From the NCBI GenBank assembly GCA_017506865.1, contig JAFCMP010000547.1:682001-746000 (forward strand): a stretch of 64,000 bases of DNA. Direction: 5' to 3'. Numbering within the stretch: position 1 is the stretch's first letter; each line of letters opens with the position of its first letter. Of this stretch, positions 21,401-35,200 are shown piece by piece. Both the position numbers and the translations under genes were made by a program. The stretch is from Tribonema minus. Lineage: Eukaryota > Sar > Xanthophyceae > Tribonematales > Tribonemataceae. Below the pieces are notes generated by a model. The model saw only the letters and a program-made list of their open reading frames with translations. It made no database searches and was not told the origin of the DNA.

Positions 21401-24400
21401 GCTCAACACAGTGGACGAGGCTATCCAGCAGCAGCCCACTTACCAGAAGGTGACAGCAGAATTCAGCCACTGCTACGGCAGGAGACCAGGAACATGACCT
21501 AACCCTAACCACAACCCGTGCGACGCTCACAAAGCCCTCTGAACACTAACTGATCTGGCAACCCAGAAAACACGACGAAGGCAACATCCACGTACAACAG
21601 CATATCCTGCAGGAGTGGAACATCTGCTTTGCCGGCTATGTAGTGAATGCGGACCGCGCACCCTGACTGGATATGTAATGAATGCGAGACGACCGACCAC
21701 GACAGAATACAACGTCCTGCCATGAAGGATGACTTAAGAACGTCCCAAAGCAATGCACGACCACCGACCAAGACTGAATACAGCGTCCTGCCATGAAGTA
21801 TACTTCTATGACTTAAGTACGTCCGAAGCAACGCGAGACCACCCGCCTGACTGAATACAATGTCCTGCCATGAAGCATGACTCAAGTATGTCAGAAGCAG
21901 CGCATCATCTTGAGCAGCTATTAATAAGGAAGTTAAGGAAGTAAAAGACAACGCACCCCGACTTGATGAGCTGCTTCCCCTCGGCGTTGCCGGTCATGGC
22001 GATCATGTTGTGCCCGCCGGTTGCCAGCTTGTCGGCGAAGATGATGCCGCCGCGGATGGGGCGACGCACCACGTTGAAGGCGCCCTGCGCGGAGCGATGC
22101 GACAATGTGAATGATTGAGGCATTGCGGCATAAGATGCAATGTTGTGTTTGGCGTGTTGATAATTTTTTCTCTGCAAAGCACAAATTTGGAGGCGCCCTG
22201 TGTGGAGGAGTGCCAAGATGTCATCGGCATTGCTTGAGAGGCTGCGTTATGTGATGGGATGTTGAGTTCCGTGTTATTGGCACATCCCACTGCTCTACTT
22301 GAAAATCGCAACAGCGTGACGCACCACGTTGGAGGCGCCCTGTGCGGAGCGATGCCACAGTGTGAGTAACATTGCTTGAGCGGCTGCGTCATGTGATGCA
22401 ATGTTGCATTCGAAATAACTATGGCGGCTCACCACGTTGAAGGCGCCCTGTGTGAAGCAATGCCACAATGTCAACGGCATCGCCTGAGATGCGGCGGCAC
22501 GTGATGCGGTATTGAATTCAGTGCACTTATGATAGACATCGTTCTGCTCTACTCTTGGGGTTTGACGGAGTTCGCAAGACGTGAAAATCAGGCCACGCAG
22601 GTTGAGAGCGCCCCGTGACTGGCTGTGGGCAAGAAGCCGCTGGGAGCTGCCATACCCTACATTTGAACGCCAACGCAATGATGCTTGAAGGTTGCAACAG
22701 TAGGTTCGGGCGAGGGTAGCACGGCTCACGCCCCTCTGACAACTTGCGGTGCCTGTCAACTTGCGGTGCCTGTCTGCTGCCAAGGGTGGAGAGGATGGTG
22801 GACGGTCAGGTTGAGCGGTGAAAATGACTGCATAAGTTTCAAGTTTGAGATTACATTTAAGTTCAAAATGTAAGTTACTCACGTGGCCCGCGCCTTTGAT
22901 GACGCCCGTCGCGCCCTCGCGGTAGAAGCCCTCCACGGGCTTTGTGATCAAGTCGCCCACACCGGCCACCTGAAAGAGTAACAACGCATATGTAGATTGA
23001 TCATCAGGGTTTCCTACACGGTACAGCACCGTGTACACTGTACAGTACAGTGTACAGTGACGCACAAACACACACAACGCAAGCATTGCGAGAATTTGCG
23101 GCGCCTGCTGCACCGCGGCCGCATGGAAACATCACAACAGCAGACGATGTTCGCCGAACGCGCACTGTGGTAGTTGTTGTGGTTCGATTACGCCTGTGAG
23201 TCAGGATCCCCGTGGTCTGATCAAGGCTCCGCAGTCAGGGTCAGCTAACCCTAACCCAAACCCTAACCCTAAACCTTTCATTTACAACAGCAACACGGCT
23301 TGCGCCTACCCTGCCTGCTGCTTGCCCTTTGGCGTAGTAGAAGGGGAACAGGCGCCTTGAAGCGAATGTGCCAATTTTGCGGGGGGGGGGGGGGGGGGGG
23401 GGGGGGCGTTTTTTTATTTACTACAGGTCAGATGAGACATGGCCCATCATATCACTACCCGGGCAGCACTAGATCAAGAGGATGCGTTGTGATGATCACT
23501 TGTTTCCTTTCGGACAGCATGCAACTGCATGCAGGCATAGAGGTGTTGCATGAACAGGTGCAAACGATGCATCTCATGTGCAGGTTTCGTTCAACACGTC
23601 CTTGCATTAATAATAGTCGAAGCCCCACGCGAGAAACCTGTCATGCTGAAGTACACAAGTGAAAAGGCGTGCTAGCTCATTCACGCCCCTCCCCTCCCCT
23701 CCTCACCATGTGGGAACGGACATGAAAACGTTACGCCTACCTGCAAAACATACGCAAGTGCGTTTTTCACCTGTGCAGTCCCAAATGTACGCATTCCATT
23801 GCACAGCAATGCGTGGACATAAGGTGCTTGAAGTGCCAAGCATGCCCTCACACACTGTTGCCTGCATCTTGCTGGGGTCTCCAGTGAGCCTCTCACCACT
23901 TCATAAGCGAAACGGCCGATCCCCTCACCAGTTCATGTGCACAATCATGAGCAAAACCGCCGATCCCCTCACCAGTTCATGTGCATAACGGTTTTTTGCC
24001 AAAACCGCCAATCCCCTCATCAGTTCATGTGCGCAACCATGAACAAAACCACCATTCTCCTCACCAATTCATGTGCGAAACCGCCAATGCCCTCCCTTGC
24101 GCCTCGCAACAGGTTCCTCGGGCCCAGCACACCCCAGTTCACAAACCGGTAATCCTGCCAGAGATGAAAGCACGCACAGCAGGTTGGAATGGCAGCAAAC
24201 ACACATGTGGCGAAAGTCACACAGGTGGTTCAATTTGTTGTGAGGCTCTCACAACCATTTGAAGTCTGAACGGCATTTGACAGCCCTTTTGATGGTAGAG
24301 TTGGGCGCCCAATAAGCAACAGGTCACAAACCGGTAGTCCTGCCAACGATGAAAGCATGCACCGCAGGTCAGAGCGACAGCAAGCTTGCACGTGGTCGCA

Positions 24401-27400
24401 GTCACACGCGAGGTTCAATTAGTCGCCACTCGCACAAACCTCACAAATTTAGGGCAGTGGTTGACAGGTGGCGCAGATGGTGCAGGAGGCAGCACGACAC
24501 GTACTTCAAGTGTTTACTTCCTACAAACATACTGAGTTTGGGGTCAGCCTCCTGCTAGTTTTAGTGGGGCGTTCACTGCGCAACAGTTGACGTGCTTGGC
24601 AGGCTCTACATGACTGCCTTTTGGGAATCACACACAGGCCGTATGATGTGAAAGTGTTGACAAAAAAGAACCATCTATTTAAAGTGCTTGAGGTGACGTT
24701 GCTACCCCCTCTCCGTCAACTCCAACAGGAATCGCACCAATCTCGGGTACACTCGCACTCCTAGCGCAACAATGCTTTCACTCCTAGCGCAACAATGCTT
24801 TCATACGCGGTGCATTAACATGACAGCAGACCTGAACAAAGTCAGGATTAAGTGAGGGCAGGGCGACGGTCAAGGTTACAGCAAACTTGACCACAGGTGC
24901 CTGCCGACATGCGCTCAAAGTTGACTGCAGAGTTTCCCCATGCACCACCATGAAGCCATCTGGAGTTTCAAGCTGGTTCATCACCAGCATCCAACGGCTG
25001 CTTCTGCCTCTTCAAATTCACCTCTCTCTTGTGCTTTCTCATGTTGTCATCATGAGAGAGCTCGTGTATTGCCGTGTCTGCCTCCCATGACATCTTCAGA
25101 CCGCATTCCTGCGCACGCACACGGCAGTACAGAGTGCATGTAAGAACTATGTTGAGAGTACGAAATGCTTCATTGAGTTCCGCTCGAGGTGCGGAACACT
25201 CAGTTAAGTATAACCTGATACCTGTAGGTTCTGGTGTATGCGCAGGTATACAACATCCACATTTCCACTCACTTGCTTCAAAATATTTTAAAGTGTTGCA
25301 ACAAGTGCATCTCCGCACCCGTGAGTGTGTTGAAGTGAAGGATAGAGATATTGAACAGACGCTGCACGTGAGAGCCTTTGGTCAGCGCGCGAGCCAACAG
25401 CACCACTCAAGGGGGGAGGGGGGAGTACATTATTGTGAAATGTGATAGGTAGTCGCAAGTCGTGCTCGTCCTGGGTGCAGCTCGTCGATTGCGCAGTCGC
25501 ACGCTGACAACCACAACAGCTGCAGTTTCATATTCAACTTTAACAGCTTTTGAGTGCGCCTGCAGCTGAGCTGCGTCTCACTGACTTTGCAGGGCCAGAC
25601 TTTGCAGACCTGCATCAAAATTCTACAATTTCGCTTCCACCTGCCCACGTCCAGATGTCGGGCCCTAACCCTAACCCTAACCCTGGCCCTGAGCTGTGCT
25701 TCACGCTCGTGACTGCTGCGCAGCTCACGGCACAGAACATCACTAGCTGCGCGTCAGGTGCTGCGCGGGGATGTCGGACCCCTTGTAACAAGGCGTTGCG
25801 ATGCATACCTACCTACCGGCAAACTCACTCAACAACTTCACTTCTACCGACCCACGACCGCGCTTGATAACTTCACTTCTATCGACCCACGACCGGGCAC
25901 GTCTGTCTTGCCTGCGTGTGTGCGTCACGGGGAGTATACATACGCCTCTCAAGGCGTACAGCGACGGCCAGGCACGCTGCGAGATGCCCCTGCTCGCCAC
26001 GACCACAAGTGTTGCCACGTGTACTTGACACTCACACACAAATGCACGAACACACGCACACGCACATTACACGCATGCACACACACATCCCCCCCTACAC
26101 ACGAACGCACAAACATATACTTCGCAGTCAACAAACACATAGGCCTAGGCGTATGCGTGTTACACACGTCTCAACAGCTGCGCACGCGCACACTCGCGTG
26201 CACGCGCCATCATCAGTGGTAGCCACGGCCTGTGATAACGTGCGGTGGTGATGCTCACCTTGCACCAGCAGCGGGCGATCCTTGTTGATGACGAGAAGAT
26301 GCTGGAGCGAAAACGGCAAAACGCAGAAAAACGGTCCACGCATCAGTACGTGAATTGGCGCAGTATGTAAAGGCTTCTAGCTGACATTGCTGATCGCGAC
26401 GTCAACTGGCATACGGGGGCGCAAGCAACGCGAGAATGCAACAGATGGTGGCTCCTGACACATGTCTTGCAATGGCCAACTGCTAGTACTTGCAAACATA
26501 CATGAGTGGATCCATGATGACCACATGACATGAAATACTTGAAAGAAGTGAATCTTGACAGGAGCTTCAATGTGGTGACCAAGGCAATGCACTGTACTCT
26601 TGAAAGGATGGTCTCTTTTTCTAAGGACATAACATTGCAGCTTCATTACACTACATGATGCCTACTGTAAGGGCCATAACATCGTTGCCGCCACAGGGAA
26701 CCTGACTTCACAGGTGCAGACACTGACACCTGCTGCTTCCCCACACAAACCGATATAATGTACCTGACTGCACACCCCACTCCCTAACCGTAACCCTATC
26801 CGAATACATACATACCTGACTTCACAGACCATGTCCTCGACGGGAAGGTGGCATTAGAATACGTGCAGGCCGTGCACGAGGCTATTCTCCATGCCGTCAC
26901 ACTTCATCAATAACTGTGTACAGTGCCAGAATGCTGGTGGCATCGCGCTGTTACCCAGCTCTAAAGGGGCCGCTGCTGCTGCCCCAAAGGGAGACCCATA
27001 CATACGTACACGACTTCACACAGCGCACTGCCCGTGACCCTGACCCTACAATAGTACACGCGTGCCCATACATGCACACCTGACTTCACAGACCATGTCC
27101 TCGACAGGAAGGTGGCGGTAGAAGGCATGCAGGCCATGAACGAGGCCGTTTTCCTCCGCCATGAGCGCGGCGAGCTCCTCGGCGCGCTTCTTCACCTCGG
27201 GTGCGCTGTGACGTGAACAGGAATGTGATCATCGTCATGGATGAATCTGATCATGAATGAATTTGATCACGCATGAATGATTACAGCAAAGGGGCATCAC
27301 CATGAGCGCGGAAAGCTCACCGGCGCGCTTCTTCATCTCAGGCGCCCTGCGACGTGAACAGGGACGAGATCATGATCATGAATAAATTGATCCAAATGCT

Positions 27401-30400
27401 TGACCACAGTGTCGAAAGGGGTGTCGCCATGTGTGCGGCGAGCTCCTCGGCGCGGTTCTTCACCTCGGGTGCGCTGCAACGTGAACAGGGTCACGGTCAT
27501 GAATTAACAAATGAATGAACACAGCGGCGAAAGGCGTGTCGCCATGAGCGCGGCGAGCTCCTCGGCGCGCTTCTTCATCTCGGGTGCCCTGCGATGTAAA
27601 TGCGGCCATGATCATTAACTCATTTGATCACGCATGAATTCATCACAGCAATGAAAAGGGTGTCACCATGGGCGCGGCAAGCACGGCGGCTTCTTCACCT
27701 CAGGTGCCGCGATGTGAATGTGGACATGATCATGAATGAATTTGACCACGCGTGAACTCATCACAGCAATGAAAGGGGTGTCACCATGGGCGGTCAGGTT
27801 CTCGGCATCCACATTTTACAAAGCTTGCATAGCAGGTATTCATCCTTGTAATTGATCACCTGGGCCACCTTGTGCCAGCACCAACCAATAAACAGAACCT
27901 CCAAAGACAATGGCGATGCGATCATGGCAAGTACATGCAAAGCCCGACTCTACGCCTCACCGGAGTTCTTGGAAGGCGACGGTCAGGTTCTCGGCGTCCA
28001 CCTTGCGGATCGGAATGGGCTGCGGCAGGCGCAATAAACAGAAGCAGCGCTCAGCAGTCGATACAAGCAGCAATGCTCAGCACCAACGCGGCAATAGCGA
28101 TAGTATGAATGCCGACAGCGCTCGGCTAACATGCGGCAGCAACGCTCAACCGCGGCTAACATGCGGCAGCAACGCTCAACCGCGGCCAGACTGAGCGGTG
28201 CTGCTCCGCGTTTGCTTCGCTGCGCGCGAAAACGGAAGCAGCGGTCTGTCGTCGATGCGAGTGCAGAATGGCATCACATCACTTGTTGATTAGCACAGGC
28301 TGACGACCTTAAAAATACGGCCACAGCAGAGAAAACGCAACAATCAGCTGGTAGTGAGAAGCAGGGCATGTGACCAGACGGTGTGTCTTTGAAGGCAGGC
28401 CATGAGTAGCGGACTGCTGAGCACTGCTGAATGCGGCAGCGCGCGAACGGGAGCAGCGCTTGGTCGTTGATGTGAGCGCAGAATGTCGGGTTCGAGCGGA
28501 CGCATTCAGGACAGGTGCACTGGCTGCATCATCACGTGTGGATCAGCACGGACTGACGACGCTCAGCACACGGCCACAGCAGAGTGGACGCTAGCATCAG
28601 CTGATTGTAAAATGCAGGGCATGTGACCTGCTGGGTAGCGGATTGCTGAGCACTGCTGACTTTGTCAAACGAGCCCAACTGCTGATCGCCATGGAGTGGG
28701 CTAGGCAGTGTGATAACTGTCTGTCTCGCAAGCCTGCCGCCTCGTGCAAGAACCCAAAAACACGCTTAATTTACTGTGAAGTGCACTTCGTTGGGTCGAC
28801 TTGAGGATCGCACATGTGCTGGCCCCAGAAAAACTGCAGTTGAGTGAATACATACGTACCCCTACTGCATACACATACATACCTTTGGGCCAACTCCGCG
28901 CTCGTACACGTACTGCCCCCAGAAGAACTGGTCGCCAAAGAAGGGGCAGATCAGAGTCGGCTTGCCCGCCCGCAGGCCTGCGGCAACGGTGCCGGCTCCA
29001 CTGCAGGTACAATTTGTGCAATTCACGAATACGAAATTTGATGAAAGCATGAATGTGAGAATTAAACAAATATTGGTCGGCTTGCCCGCAGACCTGCGGC
29101 GACGGTGCCGGCTCCGCTGCGTGACGCAGATACAAAATAGCAAATTCATGCATGTACAAATTTAGGAACGCGTAGTTGGCTTGCCCAACCGCCGACCAAC
29201 GGCAACAGTGTGCCAGCTCCATTGCACAAGTCAGCTACAGCATGTGCAAAAAATTGTGACAATTCATAAATGTAAAGTCAATTAAAAATGACGGGTTGCT
29301 CGCCCGCAGACCAGCGGCAACGGTGCCAGCTCCGCTGCATGCCACGGTTGCACCAGGTGAAAGTTCATGAATGTGCGAATTCATTCATGTGTAGTTCGCT
29401 GGCTCGCCTGCTGATCAGCGGAATGGTGCCGGCTCTGCCGCACAACCAGATTGCAGCATGTGACAAGTTATGAATGTGCAATCTCACGGACGCCTTCGCA
29501 GTGCACAGGAAGACTGCTTAGCGAATCCACATGGCAGGTTTAGCGTTAGGGGTTAGGGTTAGATTTGGCAGGCGGACTGCACCCAAGTGCTGCCATGGAC
29601 AGACGCGTGGCGTACAGGGCAAGCCAAAAACCATACATACCTACCTACTGCATCCCCCTCCAGTCTCAAGCAGGCTTCAGATCGCGTACAGTACGTCTTT
29701 TGCCAACTCGCGTGCACGCGCTGTTCAGGCGCGCCGCGACGCATCGCCAGCAGGAGCGACGGCGTCAAGGACAGGGCTGGGACCACTGCAGCTTGTACAG
29801 AGCGCGCGAGAAACCTCGCGCATGGTGCGACACCGCGCCCATGCGTAGCAGCAGCCACTCGCGTGGCGCGAGGCCCAAGTGGGGTAGCCACTGGGCAAAA
29901 CTTCAAGCCAGCGCACGAGTTGCGCCGTAGCGTCAAAGCCATAGAGCGCAAGTATAGGTTAGATGCTAGTTATTAACAGGGCGTGAGGAGCCTCACCCGT
30001 GGTGCACCACCGCGCCCATACGCGGCAGCAGCCACTCGCGCGGTGCAGGGCGGATGGGGGCGCCTCAAGCGCGCACACGAGTTGCCGTAGCATCAAAGCC
30101 GTAGAGCACAAATACTTGAAAGTATACGTTAGACCCTACTTATAAATAGCCTCACCCGTGGTGCACCACCGCGCCCATGCGCGGCAGCAGCCACTCGTGC
30201 GGCGCGGGGCCGATGGGGTACACGCTGGGCGGCGCCTCGTGCCTGCGCGCGTCGATCATGGCCGTCCACTGGCTCTGCAGGACCATGCGCGCGCCGGACG
30301 CCTCCACGGCCTTGAGGAACTGCGGCAGCGAGCAGCAAGGGGCAACGAGGGGAGGGGGGGGGGGGGGGGGGGGGGGGCTCGAGGGTTAGATTACATGTTG

Positions 30401-32205
30401 CGGCGGCGAGCAGCAGGAGGCGAAGAGGCGTGCGGGGGGGAGGGGGTCGATAGCACATGTTGCGGAGGCTAGCAGCAGGAGGCAAAGAGGCACGCGCGGG
30501 GGGGGGGGGGGGGGGGGGGGGGTCAGACCTACACATGTTGCGGCTGCGAGCAGCATGAGGCAAAGAGGCGCGTGGTGGAACGACGGATTGACAGTTTTTG
30601 AACGAGGCATCGGCAGCGTAAAGTGAACTCACCGCGGCGAGCAGCGAGCCCACGTCGTCGATGATTATCAACCCGAAGCCGACGAAAATCGGCCTCTCGC
30701 TGAGGTGACACCGTTGTATGCAGTATCGCTCAGGACAAGGACTGCAGGAAAAGTACCGATGGACTTGCACACGACAGCTGCAGCGCACTCACCGCTGCGA
30801 GCAGCGAGTTCACGTCATCGATGACCATTGACCCAAAGCCCACGAAAATCGGCGGCTCGCCCGCCGCAAGAAAGTCCACCAGGTCCTGCGGCGGTTCCCA
30901 CGCAGGGCACCGCTCAGGAAAACTACTGACGGCTGTTGAACACGACAGCTGCAGCACTCACCGCGGTGAGCAGCGAGTCCACGTCGTCGATGACCATCGA
31001 CCCGAAGCCCACGAAAATCGGCGGCTCGCCCGCTGCGAGGAAGTCCACGAGGTCTTGCGGCGGCTCCCACGCCGCGGCCTTCTTCGACGGCGGCGTGAAG
31101 AAGGCGCCCGTGACGTCAATGTGCGGGCCCCAGTCCTTGGGCTTGGGCACGAGGTTCGGGCTCCACATCTTGACAAACGGCACGTGGTTGTTGTTGATGA
31201 GGTTGAAGCCGTGCTCGCCGCGGCGAATCGGCTGCGCGGCGCGGGGTGCGTGCGCGATCAGGGGTAGGGGGCAGGGGGGAAACGGTGGGCAATGGGGGGG
31301 GGGTGAGAGAGGTGCGGGCGGCAGCGGTAGGGCCTGCGATAATATTCTGTAGTCAACAATAGGTGCCTTTTTTTGCAGCAAAATATTACTATATACGAGG
31401 TTTGGGCTCCACGCCTTGACGAATGGCACGTGGTTGTCGTTGATGAGGTTGAAGCCGTGCTCGCCGCGGCGGATCGGCTGCGGCGCGGGGGTAGGTAGGC
31501 ATGGTATGTGACACGGGGGGGGGGCGGGGGGGCACAGGAGAGGGGCGGGCAACAACGCGGGGGGGGGGGGGGGGGGGGGGGGGCAATGAGAGAGGTGCAC
31601 AGAGGCGGCGGCGCGAAAGCATTGCCCGGCAATTGCCTTGGCATTCTTGACAATAAGAAAGTCAACTCTCGCTCACATCGAGGCCCATCTGGGTAACCCT
31701 GAGGTCGCTGATGTTACTGCTCCCGCCTATGGAAGACATCTTTACTCACTCAAATACCTACTTACTCAATTACATCAAGACCCATTTGGTTGACCATGGG
31801 GTCGTGGATGTACCCGCTCACGCCCAGGTGGGTCCTGTACTCACATACTCAATCACTCACTCCTCACACTGAGGCCCATCGACCCCGAGGCCGTTGATGT
31901 ACCCCCGCACACCATGCGGGTCGTGCTCACTTACTCACATACTCTCTCACTCACTCACATCGAGGCCCATCTGGTTGACCCTGAGGTCGTTGATGTAACC
32001 GCTCACGCCCATGCGGGTCGTGTTCACTTACTCATATACCTACTCACTCACTCACTCACTCACTCACTCACTCACTCACTCACATCGAGCCCCATCTGGT
32101 TGACCCTGAGGTCGTTGATGTAACCGCTCACGCCCATGTGGAAGAGGTAGTCCACCATATGGTAGCTGTACCAGTTCTCAGCGCACCTGCCGGCGCAACA
32201 CGCAA

Positions 32206-32236
<31 letters not shown>

Positions 32237-35200
32237 CCGCACTCAAGCAGGTCTCGTGAAGCAGCGATGCGGGCGCGCGTGCGGGCAGATGAAGCATCCA
32301 AATCCGCAGCGCGCGTGCTGAAAACGGTGAAAACACCCCGTGGACGCACTTTGTGTTCAGCGAGAGACGAGCGTGCCTGAGCGCGCAGAGCAGACCACTC
32401 AGGAGATAGAATCGTGCTCACGACTATCACACAATGCTCAGCATGGTGCGAACATGGTGCATGCGCGTGTGCGATAACTAACCCCCCCCCCCCCCCCCCC
32501 CAAGACGTGTACGTACCATCCCCTCTCGTAGCTCATGCTGGCGAACGGGTGCGGGAACTCGTGCGTGGGCGTCCACGGCTGGGGGAAGAAGAGGTGCAGC
32601 GGCACGCTGAGCGCTTCCGCGCAATGGATGTGCGCGTACGTCACCGGGTTGGAGATGATCTGCAGCGCGACAAGCAGGTAGGTAGGTAATCAGCAAGACA
32701 AACATGTAGCAGCGCTCAGCAAGGGATGTGCGCGTACGTCACCGGATTGGAGATGATCTGCGCAGCAGTTGCAGCGCTCAGCAAGATATGTGCACGTCAC
32801 TCAGGTGAAGATGATATGCGCAGTAGCTGCGTAGATAGGTAGGACAAATGCAAGTAAGCGACAGCGCTGAGCGCCTGCGCGCAATGGATGTGCGCGTACA
32901 GCACCGGATTGGGGATGATCTGCGCGCACGCGGAAGGGTAGGTATGTAGAACAAGGTGCAGCGCTCAGCAAGATATGTGCACGTCACACAGGTGAAGATG
33001 ATATGCGCAGTAGCTAGGTAGGTAGGTAGGTAGGACAAATGCAAGTGAGCAACAGCGCTGCGCCTCCGCGCAGTGGATGTGCGCGTACGTCACCAGGTTG
33101 GAGATGATCTGCGCAGTAGCAGAAGCGTAGGCATGTAGAACAAGGGGTGTGCACGTCACAGAGGTTTAAATGATATGCGCATTAGCTAGGTAGGTAGGTA
33201 GGTAGGTAGGACAAGTGCAAGTGAGCAACAGCGCTGAGCGCCTTCGCGCAGTGGATGTGCGCGTACGTCACCGGGTTGGAGATGATCTGCACGCAGCGGA
33301 AGGGTGGGTAGCCACGACAGGCGTGGACGCGCGCAACTTTAGCAGCGCTCGCGCGACGCCTCACAGACACCGGCATGACAACAACATCAGCACCACGGCA
33401 TCAAGGGACTCAACGCATAAATGTGGCAACGTTCGTGCGAGACCTCACCGCGTCGGCTTTGGACGGCGCATGCTTGTTGACATCGGCACCACACCACGAC
33501 GGGGGCACAAGTACGCGTAGCTGCGGCAGCGCTTGAGCGACGCCTCACCGACACCGGCACGACGGCAACATCAGCACCACGACATGCAGGAACTCAGCGC
33601 ACGCTGACCACACCTTGTCACCTAGAGATCCACAATCTTTTGATTCGTTTCCACAGTACGTGGCAGCGCTCGTGCGCCGACTCACCGCGTCGGCGATGAA
33701 CGGCGTCTGCTTGGGGTCCGACGGCTCCGGCGCGGTGCACGCGGGCCACGTGCTCTGTATGATTTCGTTGAGCATGTTCATCTTCTCGGGTAGTCCCTGC
33801 AGATCAACACAGGGGGGGGGGGGAAGGGGGGGGGGGGGATGGGAGTCAGTTAGGGATAGTGTTGGTGTTAAAGCGCAATCAAGGCTACTGCGGAGCAAGC
33901 TAGACAATCAACCATCTGCTCTGCCAGTACCTGGCGCAAACGAGACGGTTATTGCTCGGGCCCCGTTTGACTTCAGTTCACAGTCATTCATTCGCGTAAT
34001 CCAAAATACACGACATCATTTTTCTGGGACGAAGGAATGGTCATGCCAAAAAACGCTTTACATTCGACGCCACTGCTGCCCTCCCCCCCCCCCCCAGAGG
34101 TAAGGTAATGTGGCAGGTGGGGGATACACACCCATAGACATCAGATACGCGAAAGCATACTTGAAGTATGGATGGGGCAGGGGCGTACCATTATGAGAGT
34201 GGCGCGCTCTGAAGCTGCTGCGATGGATGGACTTCGAGCAGGCGCGCATCTACCCTGGCTTTGAGCACATGGCGCTGCCTACCCCATTTGAAGCACACGG
34301 CAACACAGCACAAGGGGAAACAGCAATGCCACTCACCGCTCGCTCCAACTGGCTCAGGAGGTTTGGCAGGAGCTGCGTGCTCATCTCGACCACAAACGCG
34401 CTGAGCCTGCGCGAGTTGCCGCTACGATTGCGATCTTCAAGCGGGGCCGTGCCTCCGCCCCTTGAAGTACTTCAGTGTACAAAGTTCTTCCAAGTTTGCG
34501 GCACCCGGCAACATCAACAGCGCCACTCACCGCGCGCTCAGACTGGTTCATCAGGTTTGGCAGGAGCCGTCCGCTCGTCTCAACCATGAACGCGCTGAGC
34601 CTGCGCGGGTCGCCGCCCAGTGGGTAGAACTCAAACCCCTCGGCCTTGACCTCTTTCTCAAACTCCTACGGTCATTGCATCGCGGGCGCATGGACATGGC
34701 ATGTGAAAGCACACTTCAGCATGACCTTCTTTAGACTCCTGCTGTCGCGGGTGCATTCAAATGGCCTCTTTTTAGACTCCTGTTTGTCGCGGATGTATTG
34801 ACATGGGCGTGTGAGAGCATACTGCATGGGACACAGTGTACAGCGCGTGCAATCCGCCTCGCATACGCAGCATGACCTCTTCCCAAACTCCTGCGGTTAT
34901 CGAGGGTGCATGAATATGGTGTGTGAGAGCACGCAGAGCGCACAGTGCACAGCGCAAGCGATCCGCCTCGCGGGCTGTGTATGTGCGCATCGGCGCCTGC
35001 CGCGCGCCGTCATCGCGCCTCAAAAGTGACAGGTGCGCCAAACTGTATTCAACACAAGCAGGTGCGCAAATTCTATTCAACACAAGCCACCAGCAACTTC
35101 CGCATGGTGCGTTTGCGGATGTAGCACAGCAAACACCTGCTTGAAAGAGACCATGTCGATGGCACAGGAGCTGGCGGAGCGCATCATGGCGTACACACGC

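Noticed and set aside
23380-23406. G homopolymer as an assembly gap filler
   Set aside because: Similar G/C runs of varied length recur at consistent positions relative to acceptors and echoes, so they are more likely genuine, though their exact lengths are uncertain.
27300-33295. CRISPR-like spaced repeats
   Set aside because: The repeated blocks are copies of adjacent exon ends with splice sites, unequal in length and in a eukaryotic intron.
35130-35200. Possible exon ([15 protein letters not shown] on + or [15 protein letters not shown] on -) in the glucosyltransferase region
   Set aside because: Phases join 35367 to 34665 directly and recreate the family order IATHV-EFEKEV. No family match for this block.
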